From Emmonsiellopsis sp. PD_33 (taxonomy: Eukaryota > Ascomycota > Eurotiomycetes > Onygenales > Ajellomycetaceae), in the NCBI GenBank assembly GCA_032988165.1, contig JANTQF010000125.1, forward strand, positions 1-64,000: a stretch of 64,000 nt of DNA, in the 5' to 3' direction. Below the pieces are notes generated by a model. That model did no database searches, was not told the origin of the DNA, and saw nothing but the letters and a program-made list of their open reading frames with translations. The translations under genes were made by a program, and so were the position numbers. Below, one piece after another: positions 12,022 to 23,676 of this stretch; the stretch's first letter is position 1; each line of letters starts with the position of its first letter.

Positions 12022-12780
12022 GATTCTTCCTGAAATACTTGACTTTTCAGAAGACTGGCAGCAGCTTGAAAGTTCTTAATCTCTTAAGCTTGTTTTTGAA
12101 ACTCATCTCTTTTTTTTTCTTTAAAATCTTTATCTCAGGGACTTTTTGAACAGGTAGTTTTTCCATGTTTCACTCAGATAACTAACTTGATCAGAGTCTA
12201 GTTAAATGATAATTGATTTTACCCTTTAGTTCAGCAACTAAACTAGATTTTTCAAAAGAATCTAGAAATTAAAAGTAGTTTTTAGAGATAAACTACTAAA
12301 ATCTTCACAAACCCTCTAAATGCTACAAAAGGGGAAAAAAGGAGATTTTTGATTTCAAAGCTAAATAGCAAAGAAATGACAGTTTTTTGAAGAAAAGCTG
12401 CTAAAAAATACCCAGTTTTTTGAAGAGAAACTGCTCAAAACTAGCCAGGCTTTATTTATCTTCAAGAAATCTTCCCCATATAACAAGTATATAGTTCAAA
12501 AGTCTCAAAAACAGTTTAAAATCAGCAGGTAAATATAAAAAGAAATAAGTATTTATTACTATTTAATAGTAGCTCTTTAGTATGTAGAAAATATAAATGG
12601 GAAAGAGCAGAATAATCCTATTTTATTTATCTAAAAGTAAAATCCAGGAAAAAATCTCTATCTTTTATAGAAAATAATATTTCCCAAGGAAACTATTGAG
12701 TTCTCCTACTTATTATAAGCCCCACCTTATAATAAGATTATATTCTGAAATATTCAATAGCTTCTATAATTAACTGAGAT
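12022..12780 (-). mobile_element. Inverted LINE 5' fragment
   Basis: Reverse complement of the LINE leader and start of ORF1 (corresponding to about 1605-2361), including the ATG region of ORF1 near 12170 and the run of AAACTGGGTATTTTTAGCAG-like leader sequence. Breaks off exactly at the end of the A1 3' LTR. Differences from the left copy are mostly transitions. No coding capacity remains. Confidence 0.85.
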
Positions 12781-13944
12781 CCTCCTCAGTAAAAATAGAC
12801 CACTATATCCTATTAAATAGCTCTGAGTTTGTAAAGAGAATCAACTAGGAATATCTCAAAATAAATATCACACTCTCTATCACCAGATATATATATATAT
12901 AAGAATATATTGTTATATATCTTTTGTTTGTAGGGATCAAGTTACTTTTCAGACAAAGAAATTCCTTCTCTAATATCAAGTATAGGGGGGGGGCATTTTG
13001 AAGGAGGATAAGGGAGGATAATAAGGAAGAGAGGTGGTTTTCTCATCAGGCAAGCTCTGTTTTAAAGGTATACCAGCTGAATTGACTGGGGAAGATTAGG
13101 AGAGAGGCTTAGCATGGCAGGAGAGGGAAAATCAAAATGATCAGAATTTTCACAGGCAATTGAAACTGCAATAACTTAATTAATATGACTTGGAAACACT
13201 TAGTAGTTCTTTCAAAAGAAAGAATAGGCTTTAATCTACCTGTCACTCAATTTATATGATGTTTGGACTGGCAGTTGTGGTGCTGTGGTGAAAAAGAGGG
13301 ATAACCTTCTACTTTCTCAATAAAATCATATTTTTGCACACCACATCTCTAATTCTAGTTTAAACCTCATCAAAATTAAATGGCAAATAAATTTTGATGG
13401 GAGCTTTCAAATGAGGGTATTTACATTCAGAGATTTAAAGAGGAAAGTATATTTAAAGAATTGTTGATTATATCTCTTAAGGCATTTTAAGAATATTAAG
13501 TAATAGATAATAATATATATATACATACTAAATGAAGATACTAAATTCAATTTAATATAATCTTATAATTTTATAATCTTAAAAATGAAATTAATGATCC
13601 AACATCAACATCAAGAATATAAAAAGGTGATAGATTAAAATTAAAAAGAAAAAAGAAATTAGTAGTGAATGACTAAAAAGTAAAATTTATAGAGGAAGTA
13701 TATAGTATATAGATAAATAGAGAATATTAGAATTAATAAAAAAGATAATTAAAATGATGATTTATTTCATATATTTAGTAATTATAGGCCTCATACTCAG
13801 TAAATAACTTATAGGAAGAAGTAGGTCTGAATGGGACAGACTATATTAGTAATATTAATATAATTAATAAAGTTATAGAGATAGATTATATTAGTAGTAC
13901 TAGTATAATAGTAGAAGACACTGACAGCATTAATCTAGTGAAGT
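12781..13944. other. AT-rich sequence without recognised genes
   Basis: Nothing coding is supported. It contains an (AT)n run near 12887, a run of seven G at about 12987, and a less AT-rich patch at 12960-13430 without a usable frame. At about 13596 the sequence CAACATCAACATC is the reverse complement of the start of repeat F, which may be the edge of another inverted LTR. Confidence 0.5.
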
Positions 13945-14266
13945 AGGAATAGAATATACACATCAGACAGCACTGAACAGAGCAGCAGCAAACACAAGAA
14001 AAGAATTGATGTTGATGTCAAAGTGAAAAAGTATATTAATAATTTATAGTATAAAACAGTATAGTAATAGAATGATAAGGCAATACAAAAAAAATAAAGA
14101 ATCTATCTTAAAGATGTAAGTATAAGTATAAGTAATTCATAAATAAATAGATGAAGTCTTATAATGAAAGGAAAATATCTATCTTTATAACTATACTTGA
14201 TAGTGAAAAACCTCAGTGAAAAATTAATTCAATCTGATGGTAGATCTCTACCACACATCTCTCCTC
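13945..14266 (+). repeat. Repeat F, LTR-like, copy 1
   Basis: A segment of about 320 bp closely matching 40551-40872. The shared part includes GCAGCAAACACAAGAAAAGA, then TGATGTTGATGT, and ends near TACCACA (TATA in the other copy). A TG-like start and CA-like end suggest a solo LTR, but no target duplication or internal region could be proved. Confidence 0.5.
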
Positions 14267-17200
14267 TCTCTAATTTGCTGACCTGGTGAATAAAAGAATA
14301 GCTTAATTTTATAATGAGAATAATGACTCTAAATATATTATTCTGAAATTAACCTAACTATATCATCTTAAAGTTAGCTGATGAATGGCCACACACTGTG
14401 TCAGATTATCTATTTGCAAGAAAGCAGTTACATTGAGGCAGGAAGACAGAGCTAGAGATAGATGAGCAAGTTAATAGTGATGAAGTTCTTCCTAGACTGC
14501 AGTAAATATAGCTAATATGATTAAATAGAGGCTCAGGCAGCATAATTTATTAGTAGCTTGAATTATAGAATTATGGGGCAGCAGCTCCTATAGTCAGAGA
14601 GGGAGGCTTGAGCTGAAACAGGATTGGCAAGAGATTTCAGATAAAGAAAGAGTAGAGCACAGCCCTAGAATGTGTAAACTACTAAGCAGAAGTGAGGCTC
14701 AGAGAGGTAAATAAATAAGTTAGAAATGAAGAAAGATTATACTCTATATGAGCAAGATAGCTAGCAATAGATAGTAAATAAAGATTAAGATGAGTAATAT
14801 AAATAATGAAGATGAAAGGAATATAAGAAAAATAAAGAGTAAAGAGAAAGAAAATGTAGTAGGTAAAGTTAACAGCAAAAGATATAAAATGAGATATATA
14901 TAAATAAGTGAGTATAAAAAGAGAAGTAAATATAGTAAGGAAAATGAATATAGAATAGTAGCATACTAATTATAGAAAATAAAAGAAAATAAAGAAGATA
15001 TGGAGGAAATATAGTATGAAGAAGGTAGAGTGAAGAAGATAGAGATCATAAAGAAAGCAAACTAAATGATATGATAAGGAAAAATAAACATGTGCTAGTA
15101 GCAGCAAGAGTGGCAACTACAGTAGAATGATGAGCTTTGATTGGCTGAAGCATTTTCTAGCCTTGAGACAGAAAATTATAATTAACTGAATTAACTAGCT
15201 GATGCCAGCCTCCTTACAGCTATAAATTAAAATCTCAATGGTGTCCCCCTCTGCAGCTATATAATTATTAATGATAGAATTAAGAGAAATATTATTATAA
15301 TAATAATAAAAGAAACTCTACTTGCTAAATAGCTTCTTCTCAATCTTTATTATAATTATAAAAGTATGAACTACAGCCTCTACAGCTCTCTTATACCAGG
15401 TCAGAATGTAATTCTTAGCTAACTAATTAAACATCAAGCTAAAAAGAATTTATTACTCTTTTCAGATTAGAGGATCATCTCATTACTGATGTCTAATTAA
15501 AGCCTCAGAAAGTGCATTTAGATCTATTATAACTATAACAGCAGGAAAGTAATAGGGAATATTACCATATAGAATAAGCAGATCAGAGGGTGTTATAGAT
15601 CTATATATAAGGTTTCAATTTGTCTGCAAGAGCTACTTCTATATATTGCTCTTTAGAACCTTTAAAGACTTATTATTTTTCTGAATCCTAATGAACTATA
15701 GAAGCATCATTCTCTACTCTATAATAACTAGACCTGTGCTCCCATGAGAAATGTATAGTATGATGATTCATATATCATTCTACTTGCAAGAAACTATCTT
15801 TCAACTAGTCTTAAAATCCTATAAATCTTAATTAGTAAGTATCTATAGGGAGACATTCTGAATGATTCTATCATCTGGAAATCCCTTTTCATGAAGTTAG
15901 TAATTTCACTTAGAGACACAGCAATGCATGCTAGAGATTATAATTATACAGTTTGCATGATTCTCATTCATTAGACTAATGAACTCTTAGATTATGTTTA
16001 CTCTATAACTCTCTTTAATGAGGTACTAAATATTGATATTAATATGTCAGAAAAATATGCTATCCTCTTTCCTAGTAAACTTAATATAATAAGGATAGAA
16101 GATGAGTTATATCTGATGATCTAGATAAAGAGTAATATATCAGGTATAGTAAATCAGATCCTAGCAAATTATCTGCTGAATAATTCTATGGAGTATCATG
16201 CAGAGTTACCTCAGTAACTTCTAGTCTTTTTATTAATGAAATGAATATATATTCCATTCATATGATGCAATTTTTCTGAATGTATTGAATGTAATTAGTA
16301 CATTTTCCTCAGCTATTTATATTCAGAGTCAGAAGAAAATCAGAAGAAATAAAGAGCTATTCTTATTCTAATCACTTAGTATGTAGTTTACATCTATGTT
16401 TTTCAACTCAAGGTTTTTCAACATGTTTGCCTAGTTCAGTGGAATGGTAGAAGGAAGGGTAGCATGCTTTATATAATATATCTAAAGAAGGTCCTCAGAA
16501 TGAGTAGAGTAATAATCTTTATGAAAATAATAAAAAGTACTATTATCAGTATAAATCTAGTTAAGATTTCTATGGCTATTAATAACAACATCAAATCTGG
16601 ATGCTAAGGCTATCTAGTCCAAATCCTGAGTCAGCAGACTGATTTTTCCTCTAAAATTAACTACATAATAGTAATATAAAGAAAAAGAGGATAATAGTTT
16701 TATAAGCTAATTTAGAAGCTTGATAAGCTAGCTATCATTCAGCTCTTTTGCATTGCTGAGCTAAGCTTTCAAGATGAACTTAATATTTTAATAGTATATA
16801 CATTTATAACAGTCAGTCTTCTAATGATTCTTAATAGTCTTAGTAATATCTAGGTTCTCCTTGTTAGCATCTTGATTCTCAAGCTCTGCAATTTCTTCTG
16901 ATGACAAGCTGATAAAATGGGAGAGGCTGACATTGAACAGAAAGATAACTATTAATAAAACTAATTGATTAGAGATATATCATAGGTAAGGAGCAGGCAA
17001 ATTAGGACTAGAGTTTTGAGAAGTATTAGGTGAGAAAGCAGAAGAGGACATCAGAACTAATGTAAAATAATGATGATTATTCTGAGAAGAATGAGAAAAG
17101 AGTAAAGATGATTAGTTAATTATATAGAAATTATACAGTAAAGATGCAGGAGGATAAGGCTGAAGATTTTAAGAAGATAGAGATAGAAAAATTAGAGGTT

Positions 17201-17835
17201 AAGGGTTAGTAGGTATAGAAAAAAATAGTAGGATACTTACTGTAAGAATTTCCCCAGAGTTAATATGAAGTCTAGTAGTATAGATAGCTTCTATATTCAA
17301 TTTAGAACTAATAAAATCTAGCTTGAAGGCTATCTCAAGATTAGAGAGCATCAGCTCCTTATGAAGCTTTATACCTCTCTTAGGATTTCAATATAGCTGA
17401 ATTTATATTACCTGATTGATTCTCCCTACTATAGATAGATAGTTGTAATTTCTTGTGAGAGTTATTACATACTAACATCATTTCTCCTTCTTTAGTATTA
17501 GTTAGAATTTATTAGTAAAAGTCTTCTCTCAGTACTCCACACAAGTTTTATACTCTTTCTAGGAGTGATTTCAATAAATCTTAACTGTCTCTACCACACA
17601 ATGAATCTCCATTATTTAATAGTAAAAGTCAGCTTTAAATATTATTATCTGCCAGACTTCATTCTTCTTTATTCATTCAAAATAAGTAGCTACTTCATCC
17701 TCCCTATCCTCATGTCTACTCATAATTAGATTGGTGATTTCACACTGGATCTAATAGTACAAACCTGCATATCTATTAAGGATATCAATATACTTCTAAA
17801 TCTCTCTGGTAGTTGTCAACTTTTTCTTCTCATAT
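14267..17835 (-). mobile_element. Copia-like relic (minus strand), split by B1
   Basis: Highly decayed coding remnants on the minus strand. From 17835 down to about 17650 the frame reads KKKLTTTREI, stop, KYID, then MSRHEDREDEVATYFE, resembling the Gag of Ty1/copia elements, where a WKYIDP-type segment is common. Upstream coding continues across B1 at 23405-23470. Near 16640-16440 another frame gives ISLLTQDLD, then NWIYTDNSTFYYFHKDYYST, loosely like a copia protease Asp-Ser/Thr-Gly region. The rest to 14267 is AT-rich and gives only scraps. No LTRs can be assigned. The Gag part is moderately convincing; the rest is tentative. Confidence 0.4.
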
Positions 17836-18089
17836 TGTGAAGGGCTATGCCCTTATACTCTATATCTGTAGCTTGCCTGAACTTCACCTAATCTCTGACT
17901 GCCTAATTGGATGCCTCTGACCAGGCCTTCATATGAACATTTATCCACTCTGATCTCACATAATTCCCTTCTGTTTATATCACACAATCTCATGATTCCT
18001 TTTCCTTTTTCCTTCCTTTCTCTAGCAATTACAATCTTGATTCTAGTATATAGCTTGCACAATCCACTTATCAGAGTGTGCCTATTACA
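17836..18089 (+). repeat. 5' LTR of B1
   Basis: 254 bp, TGTGAAGGGC to CCTATTACA. Aligned to the 3' LTR without gaps. Many sites read TG here and CA there or the reverse, for example 17848-17849 versus 23163-23164. Presumed promoter and RNA start lie within it; no TATA box can be singled out in such AT-rich DNA. Confidence 0.95.
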
Positions 18090-18102
18090 TTTTGTAATTG
18101 CT
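18024..18102 (+). promoter_or_regulatory. Putative self-priming pair of B1
   Basis: AGCAATTACA at 18024-18033 inside the 5' LTR is perfectly complementary to TGTAATTGCT at 18093-18102, three bases after the LTR end where the primer-binding site must lie. In Tf1-type elements the 5' end of the transcript folds back on the primer-binding site in place of a tRNA. The same pair is intact in B2 (39823-39832 and 39754-39763). The RNA start is not known, so the role is inferred. Confidence 0.5.
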
Positions 18103-18299
18103 TGCTTGATCTCTTCTTAGAGATCCTTATTATATTTACTCTCTGAATGTGATTCACATGTATAGTAGATTTCTCTGAATGCAACTCACACATACAGTAA
18201 ACCCTTCTGAAATCTGAAATACAACTTGCCCAGCTCAGCTCCACCAGATGACACATCAGTGAAAGGCTCTAAAGCCCTGACAGTTCATATTAATATCTC

Positions 18300-19379
18300 A
18301 TGAGATTTTCCTCTGAACTTTCTGAATCCTCCAAACTTCCTAAATCCTCTGAACTCTTCAAATCTGAACAATCTTTTGAATCCATCATAAACATGGACTC
18401 TCTGTGTGAAGACAGCACCTCTTCTCAGGGCCCTGATGCTGAATTCTGAAACTTTGTTCAATAGCTCATGAACAAGATTGACCTCATTGTCAAATAAAAT
18501 CATATACTCATACTGACTTTAGCTCCTATTCTAACTCCTGCTCACCTGACCACTCCTTTTGAGGACTTCCTGAGACACCCAAAAGAAAGGCTCACCACCC
18601 TTGAGAAATTCATGGGTGAACAAATCTCTGAATATCCTGCCTGGCACCTCAGTGTGGAGGCCAAAATCACTTTGAATGGCCTTATAATTGGATTTCTCAC
18701 TGATCAGGCCTGGTATATCTACACCCAACTCTCTGGCACTGTCATCATCCAATTCCACCCTTAGATGAAGGCCAATGTCAAGCTCATTCTTATGACCCCT
18801 GATGTCATCCTCAATCAGCTTGACATCCTTTTTTCTAACCCTTTAGTAGCCTAGAAGGCCCTGACCTAGCTGCACAGTATTCACCAGAAAACCAATCCAC
18901 TCTCTGCTTTTCTTTCAAGATTCAATTAGAAGATCCTGGAAGCTGACAGCCAGCTGTGGGATGACACTGTTAAGAAGGCCCTGCTTAAGAAGGCCATCAA
19001 GTTTGAACTCCTATAGCAGATCATTGCCTCCATTGAATCCCTCATGTACCTCAAATATTATACAAAGCTTCATAGTATAGAGAATAACCTGTCTGAGATC
19101 AAGACCATTCAGGGCCAAATCTATGGTAGCACCTCTACTACCTTCAGGGAGGCCTTCTCTAAGACCTCTCTGCTGAAGGATCTGAACACTATGGACTGGA
19201 TACCTACAGAGCTTACTCATGCAAATACATTCTATATTCTGAATATGATTACTACCACTATTATTGACTACTGTGCTCAAGGTGTCTGCATCAACTGTGA
19301 TAAACCTGGGCACAGAGCTGCCAACTGCCATAGAATCCATATTCCCCTGAAACTGCCCATACAGTCCATAAATGTATAA
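18300..19379 (+). pseudogene. B1 gag (nucleocapsid with CCHC zinc knuckle)
   Basis: Structural protein of the virus-like particle. One frame runs from the ATG at 18300 (a second ATG is at 18393) to the TAA after 19379, broken by several TGA, TAG and TAA codons. The N-terminus is Ser/Glu-rich. The middle is a helical Gag-like domain, including KFMGEQISEYPAWHL near 18600. The C-terminal knuckle CINCDKPGHRAANC at 19287-19328 is complete (C-x2-C-x4-H-x4-C). Pol follows in the -1 frame, as often in Ty3/gypsy elements. The start at 18300 is chosen because the protein-like frame begins there. Confidence 0.8.
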
Positions 19380-19439
19380 ATCAAGCCTAAAGAGGAGGAA
19401 GACTTTGAAGACACCAAGTCAGACTTGGGAAAAGATTAG

Positions 19440-22400
19440 CTTTCATGTGAAATTGCAAGTAGAAGCTCCTGAAGTTAGATAGGAAGACCTTTGAGAAGAA
19501 AATGACTGTTCTGATAATCCTTATATCTATCATAATTAATCATTCTTTTAATATAAATGTTATGGTAGACAGTAGTTACTGTTACTATTCAATAATTCAC
19601 CCTCACATGGTTAACCATTATAACCTCCCATGTATCCCAATCAACCCCTGAAAGATTGAAGGTGTCAATGGTGACACAGGCAGCTTTATATAAAACATGA
19701 TGAAGCTTGATGTTGATGTTGGCAGATTTCTCTGAGAAAATATCTATACATATGAGATTGAGAATCTCCTATATAACTTCATACTAGGTCTATTATAACT
19801 GTCTGAACATCAAGCCCTTATTGATGCTCACAATTAATGCATTATATTCCCTGGAGGCATCTACATCTCTGAAAAAGATATTTATAAGATCACTGACCTT
19901 CACCAAATTTCTATTAACACTTATGACCTCCTCTGAAGTCATAATCAGAAATTTAAGTCCTGACCTCCCATTGAAATCTTCACTGCTAGTATGGCTAACA
20001 TAGAGAAGGCTTTCTCATAACTCTCTAAGAAGCTGAAGATCAATCCTGCAACAGTCCTTCCTCTATAATATCATAAATTTCTCAATATTTTTAATTATAA
20101 GGCTGCTGAGAAGCTTCTACCATTCTGTGGTGTACATGATCATCATATCAAACTTGAGAAGATAGATGGCAAAGACCCTCAGCTGTCCTAAGAACTACTA
20201 TATAATATATTGCATGATGAACTGCTTGTGCTCTGCAAGACCCTTAATGACCTTCTGGATAAGAGTTTCATTCAAGTTAGTAATTCACCTGCAGGTGCAC
20301 TCATACTCTTTGTAAAAAAGCTAGGTAAAGGCCTTTAGTTCTGTGTTGACTATCAGGGCCTCAACTACCTCATCTGAAAAGATCATTACCCACTGCTGTT
20401 AATCAATGAGACTCTCAAATAGATTAGCTGAGTTAAGTGGTTCATAAAGCTGAATGTCATTTCTACATTCTATAAGATCTGAATCACAGAAGGAGATGAA
20501 TGGCTAACTACCTTTCACATGAGATATAATCTATTTGAATGGACAGTTACCCCCTTTAACCTCATAAATGCCCTGAGTACCTTCCAGAAATATATTAACT
20601 AGGCCTTATAAGACTATTTAGATGAATTTACTTCTGCCTACCTCAATGACATTCTCATTTTCACTAATAGATCTCACAAGTAGCATTAAAAGCATATCTA
20701 AAAAGTTCTCACCCACCTCTATGAATACAGTCTTCTGATTGACATTAATAAATCTATCTTCAAAGTTCAAGAGACAACCTACCTCAGCTTCATCATAGAG
20801 GCAGGAAAGGGAGTCCATATGGACCTCAAGAAGATCACTACTATTCTCAAATAGGAGGCCCCTACAACTGTAAAAGGTGTGTAAGGCTTTCTAGAATTTA
20901 TGAATTTCTACTAATACTTTATTTGAGATTTTTCTGACATCATCTGACTACTGATCAACCTCACACACAAAGATCAGCAGTTTCAATGATCTAAGGAAGC
21001 AGACAAGGCATTCATGCACCTTAAGTAGATGTTTGTCTTTACCTCAATGCTCATCACATTTAATTCTGACTATCTAATGGTGGTTGAAACAGACTCTTTC
21101 AGTTACATCACAAGTGATGCTCTCATGCAATGAGACAATAAAGACATCCTATGATTCTGCACATTCATATTCAAAAAGCTCAGCCCTGCTAAAGCCAACT
21201 ATGAGATCTATGACAAGGAACTCCTTGCCATTATCTGATGTCTAGAAGAATGAGACTTCAAACTCTGCAGTGTGAAAGACTTCAAAATTGTCATAAATCA
21301 TAAGAATCTCTAATATTTCATAATGACCTGTAAACTCTCTAAATACTAGATGTACTGAGCTGAATTCCTTAGCTGCTTTCATTTTACAATTCATTACTAC
21401 TCTAGTACAGAGAACTCCATGACTAACATCCTCTCCCAATATGAATAGAATATGCCTTCTAAAGACTCTAATACTCACTAGGCAAACTACAAATAGAGAC
21501 TACTAGATTCATAGATCCTCAAAGAATCTGAAGTAACACTGCATGAAGTAATACATGTCTCATCTGTTGCCCTGCTAATCATGACTGCCTCATCCTCACT
21601 CCAGAGACTCTGAGATACTACTGCTACCTCCAATAAATACCTTTAGATAATGACCCAGATCATCTGAGATAAAGCTCACTATTTTCTGCCTGAACTTCAA
21701 GCCTGTGTTGACATTGCTAAATGCTCTATAGATCCTAACTCCTGACTACACTTTCAGAGGAGGTAGTGGGTTCCTGATTCAGAACTGTTGCACACCTAAA
21801 TTATATAAGAAACTTATAATTCTCTGATGATCAGCCATTCAGGCTACAAAGTACTCTACTAAATTTTATTCTGAGATTTTTACTGGCCTAATATGTCTCA
21901 GAGCATTTAATAGTTCATCTGGAACTACAACATCTATTAATTCATCATTGCCTGGCAGAACTATTATCAAAGTCTACTCAAATCTCTTCTGATCTCTGAA
22001 CATGTCTGGCATGATATTACCATTAATTTTGTAGTAGACCTTCTCATGAGTAATAGCTGCAAGAATATCCTTATCATTATTGACTACCTTAGTAAAGGTA
22101 TTATTCTTGAACCCTGTATGAAGATGGACATGCCTGCAGTGACTAAAGCCTTCCTCTAAAGTTTATTTTATTACCAGCATGGTCTACCCCATATAATTAT
22201 CTTAGACCATGGAACCCAGTTTATTAAAGCTATCTGAATCTAAATTTATTAGCTCCTCAAGATCTTCTGACATCTCTTGACTGTCTATCATTCTGAAACT
22301 AATGGCAGCACTAAACATATGATTCAGACAACTAAGAATTACCTCTGAAAGTTCTATTCATACATTCAGGATGACTGGAATGAACTCCTTCTGCATGTCA

Positions 22401-23145
22401 AACTTGCAATCAATAACTGTAATGCTGTTAGCACTGATATCAGCTCATTTTTCCTCTTACATAATTATAACCTTAAAATTCTTAATCTTGCTGAATCATC
22501 TGAACCTTCTGCTTCACCTCACAGTCTGATTCAAATTGTAGATACCATCATCTTGAAACTTCAGTAAGCCTGTGAGTGGGCTGAATCCTCCATGGCTAGT
22601 GCCCAGTAGAATCAATAGGACTGCATGAATGCTCACTAAAATCCTGCTGAATGCTACAAGATGAGTGATAAGATCTAACTAGACCTCTAAAACATTATGA
22701 CTAATTGCTCATCTCACATGCTTGACTATTAATATGTTAAGTACACTGTTATTGAAGTTCTGGGAAGTTATAACTACTACCTTGACATGCCACCCAGAAT
22801 TCACAATATATTTCATATAAACCTGCTCTGCAAGGTCTCTATCAACTCATTTCCCTTGCAAGAGATCACCAACTGGCATCTGCCTGGCATTGTCAGGGAA
22901 GATAATGAGGTAGAATATGAGATTGAAGCCATTCTCAACTGCTGCCACTGTGGATAAAGATTTTAGTACCTGATGAAGTGGCTTGAATATAAGGCCTCTT
23001 CATGGGAACTGACCTCTACCCTGCAGGATACTACTATACTTGCCTGTTACAAAGAACTGCATCTGCCTAATAAGACTCTACCTGCACCACACCATACCTG
23101 ATTCTCTGAACCCTCCCACCTGCCCTCCAAAATCAAATAGAGGGG
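19440..23145 (+). pseudogene. B1 pol (protease, RT, RNase H, integrase, chromodomain)
   Basis: Replication polyprotein, decayed but colinear in one frame. Protease: MVDSSYCYYS at 19562, with the expected DSG reading DSS. Reverse transcriptase: FCVDYQGLNYL near 20340 and YLNDILIF at 20639-20662, where the catalytic YLDD has lost an Asp. RNase H-like region at about 21040-21480 (ANYEIYDKELLAI). Integrase: NFVVDLL near 22026, LDHGTQF near 22203 and a Glu-containing SETNG segment near 22290. Chromodomain at about 22900-23060 (EYEIEAIL, then YLMKWLEYKASSWE) ends just before the polypurine tract. Stops arise mostly by C-to-T or G-to-A change. Inactive. Confidence 0.9.
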
Positions 23146-23150
23146 GATAA
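23139..23150 (+). promoter_or_regulatory. Polypurine tract of B1
   Basis: AGAGGGGGATAA directly before the 3' LTR is the expected primer for plus-strand DNA synthesis. B2 has the equivalent on the other strand just beyond 34705. Confidence 0.8.
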
Positions 23151-23404
23151 TGTGAAGGGCTACACCCTTATACCCTATATTTATAGCTTGCCCAAACTTT
23201 GCCCAATCTCTGACTGCTCAATCAGATGTCTCCAACTGAGCCTTTATATGAACATTTATCTGCTCTAACCTCATATAATTCCCTTCTATTTATATCATAT
23301 AATCTCACAATTTCTTTTCCTTTTTCCTTTCTTTCTCTAGCAATTACAATCTTGATTTTAGTGTATAGCTTGTATGATCCACTTATTGGAGTGCGCCCAT
23401 TACA
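23151..23404 (+). repeat. 3' LTR of B1
   Basis: 254 bp, gap-free match to the 5' LTR. It retains a CG at 23394-23395 where the 5' LTR has TG (18079-18080), one of very few CG dinucleotides in the window. Confidence 0.95.
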
Positions 23405-23507
23405 CATATTCAATTAAGGTGAGGGAATTAGTGAGCTTCAGGGCCAGGACATGGAGATTTTAGCAGTTTAATATTTTATAGAAAGGTAATGAGGGAAACT
23501 GTAGATA
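23405..23507 (-). pseudogene. Copia-like gag fragment upstream of the B1 insertion
   Basis: On the minus strand this reads HVLALKLTNSLTLIEYE. If B1 and one copy of CATAT are disregarded, it runs in frame into KKKLTTTREI at 17835. This supports the copia-like reading frame and the age order: B1 came later. Further upstream on this strand, the MITE at 23508-23674 interrupts the leader. Confidence 0.45.
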
Positions 23508-23674
23508 TCCCCTTGTCTATTTTTTTGCACCAATTAGCGCCTTTTTTTCTGAGCTGTTAATAGGCTAAAAAGCTGTAATTTACTCCACTTTCAGTGGCTA
23601 GAGACCCCCTTGAGCAAATAGAAGAGCTTCTTTCAATACTGCACTAACTGGTGCAAAAAAAATGGACAAGGGGA
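23508..23674. mobile_element. MITE of 167 bp, TA target duplication
   Basis: Terminal inverted repeats of about 34 bp: TCCCCTTGTCTATTTTTTTG on the left and, reverse-complemented, TCCCCTTGTCCATTTTTTTT on the right, continuing with GCACCA(A/G)TTAG. TA dinucleotides flank it (23506-23507 and 23675-23676), as for Tc1/mariner or pogo-type elements. It retains a CG at 23538-23539, unlike its surroundings, and its arms are close to perfect, so it is probably one of the younger insertions. No coding capacity. Confidence 0.9.
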
Positions 23675-23676
23675 TA

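Larger units (their letters stand above)
17836..23404 (+). mobile_element. Chromovirus family B, copy B1, complete (5569 bp)
   Basis: A structurally complete Ty3/gypsy element. The two 254-bp LTRs (17836-18089 and 23151-23404) both begin TGTGAAGGGC and end ATTACA. Perfect 5-bp target duplications CATAT flank it (17831-17835 and 23405-23409). A polypurine tract AGAGGGGGATAA precedes the 3' LTR. Inside are gag and pol with a C-terminal chromodomain. It interrupts a copia-like reading frame that resumes on the far side. It has exactly the same length as B2. LTR differences are transitions only, so it is old and decayed by deamination. Confidence 0.95.

Noticed and set aside
18085..18097. Small hairpin TTACATTTTGTAA at the B1 LTR edge
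   Set aside because: It overlaps the LTR end by chance similarity to ATTACA; the longer pairing with 18024-18033 is a better explanation of the post-LTR sequence.
17853..18120. Overlapping open frames on both strands over the B LTR (also at 23222-23417, 34448-34634 and 39736-39945)
   Set aside because: They recur in each LTR copy, have no domain, and follow from the low stop density of this LTR; non-coding.
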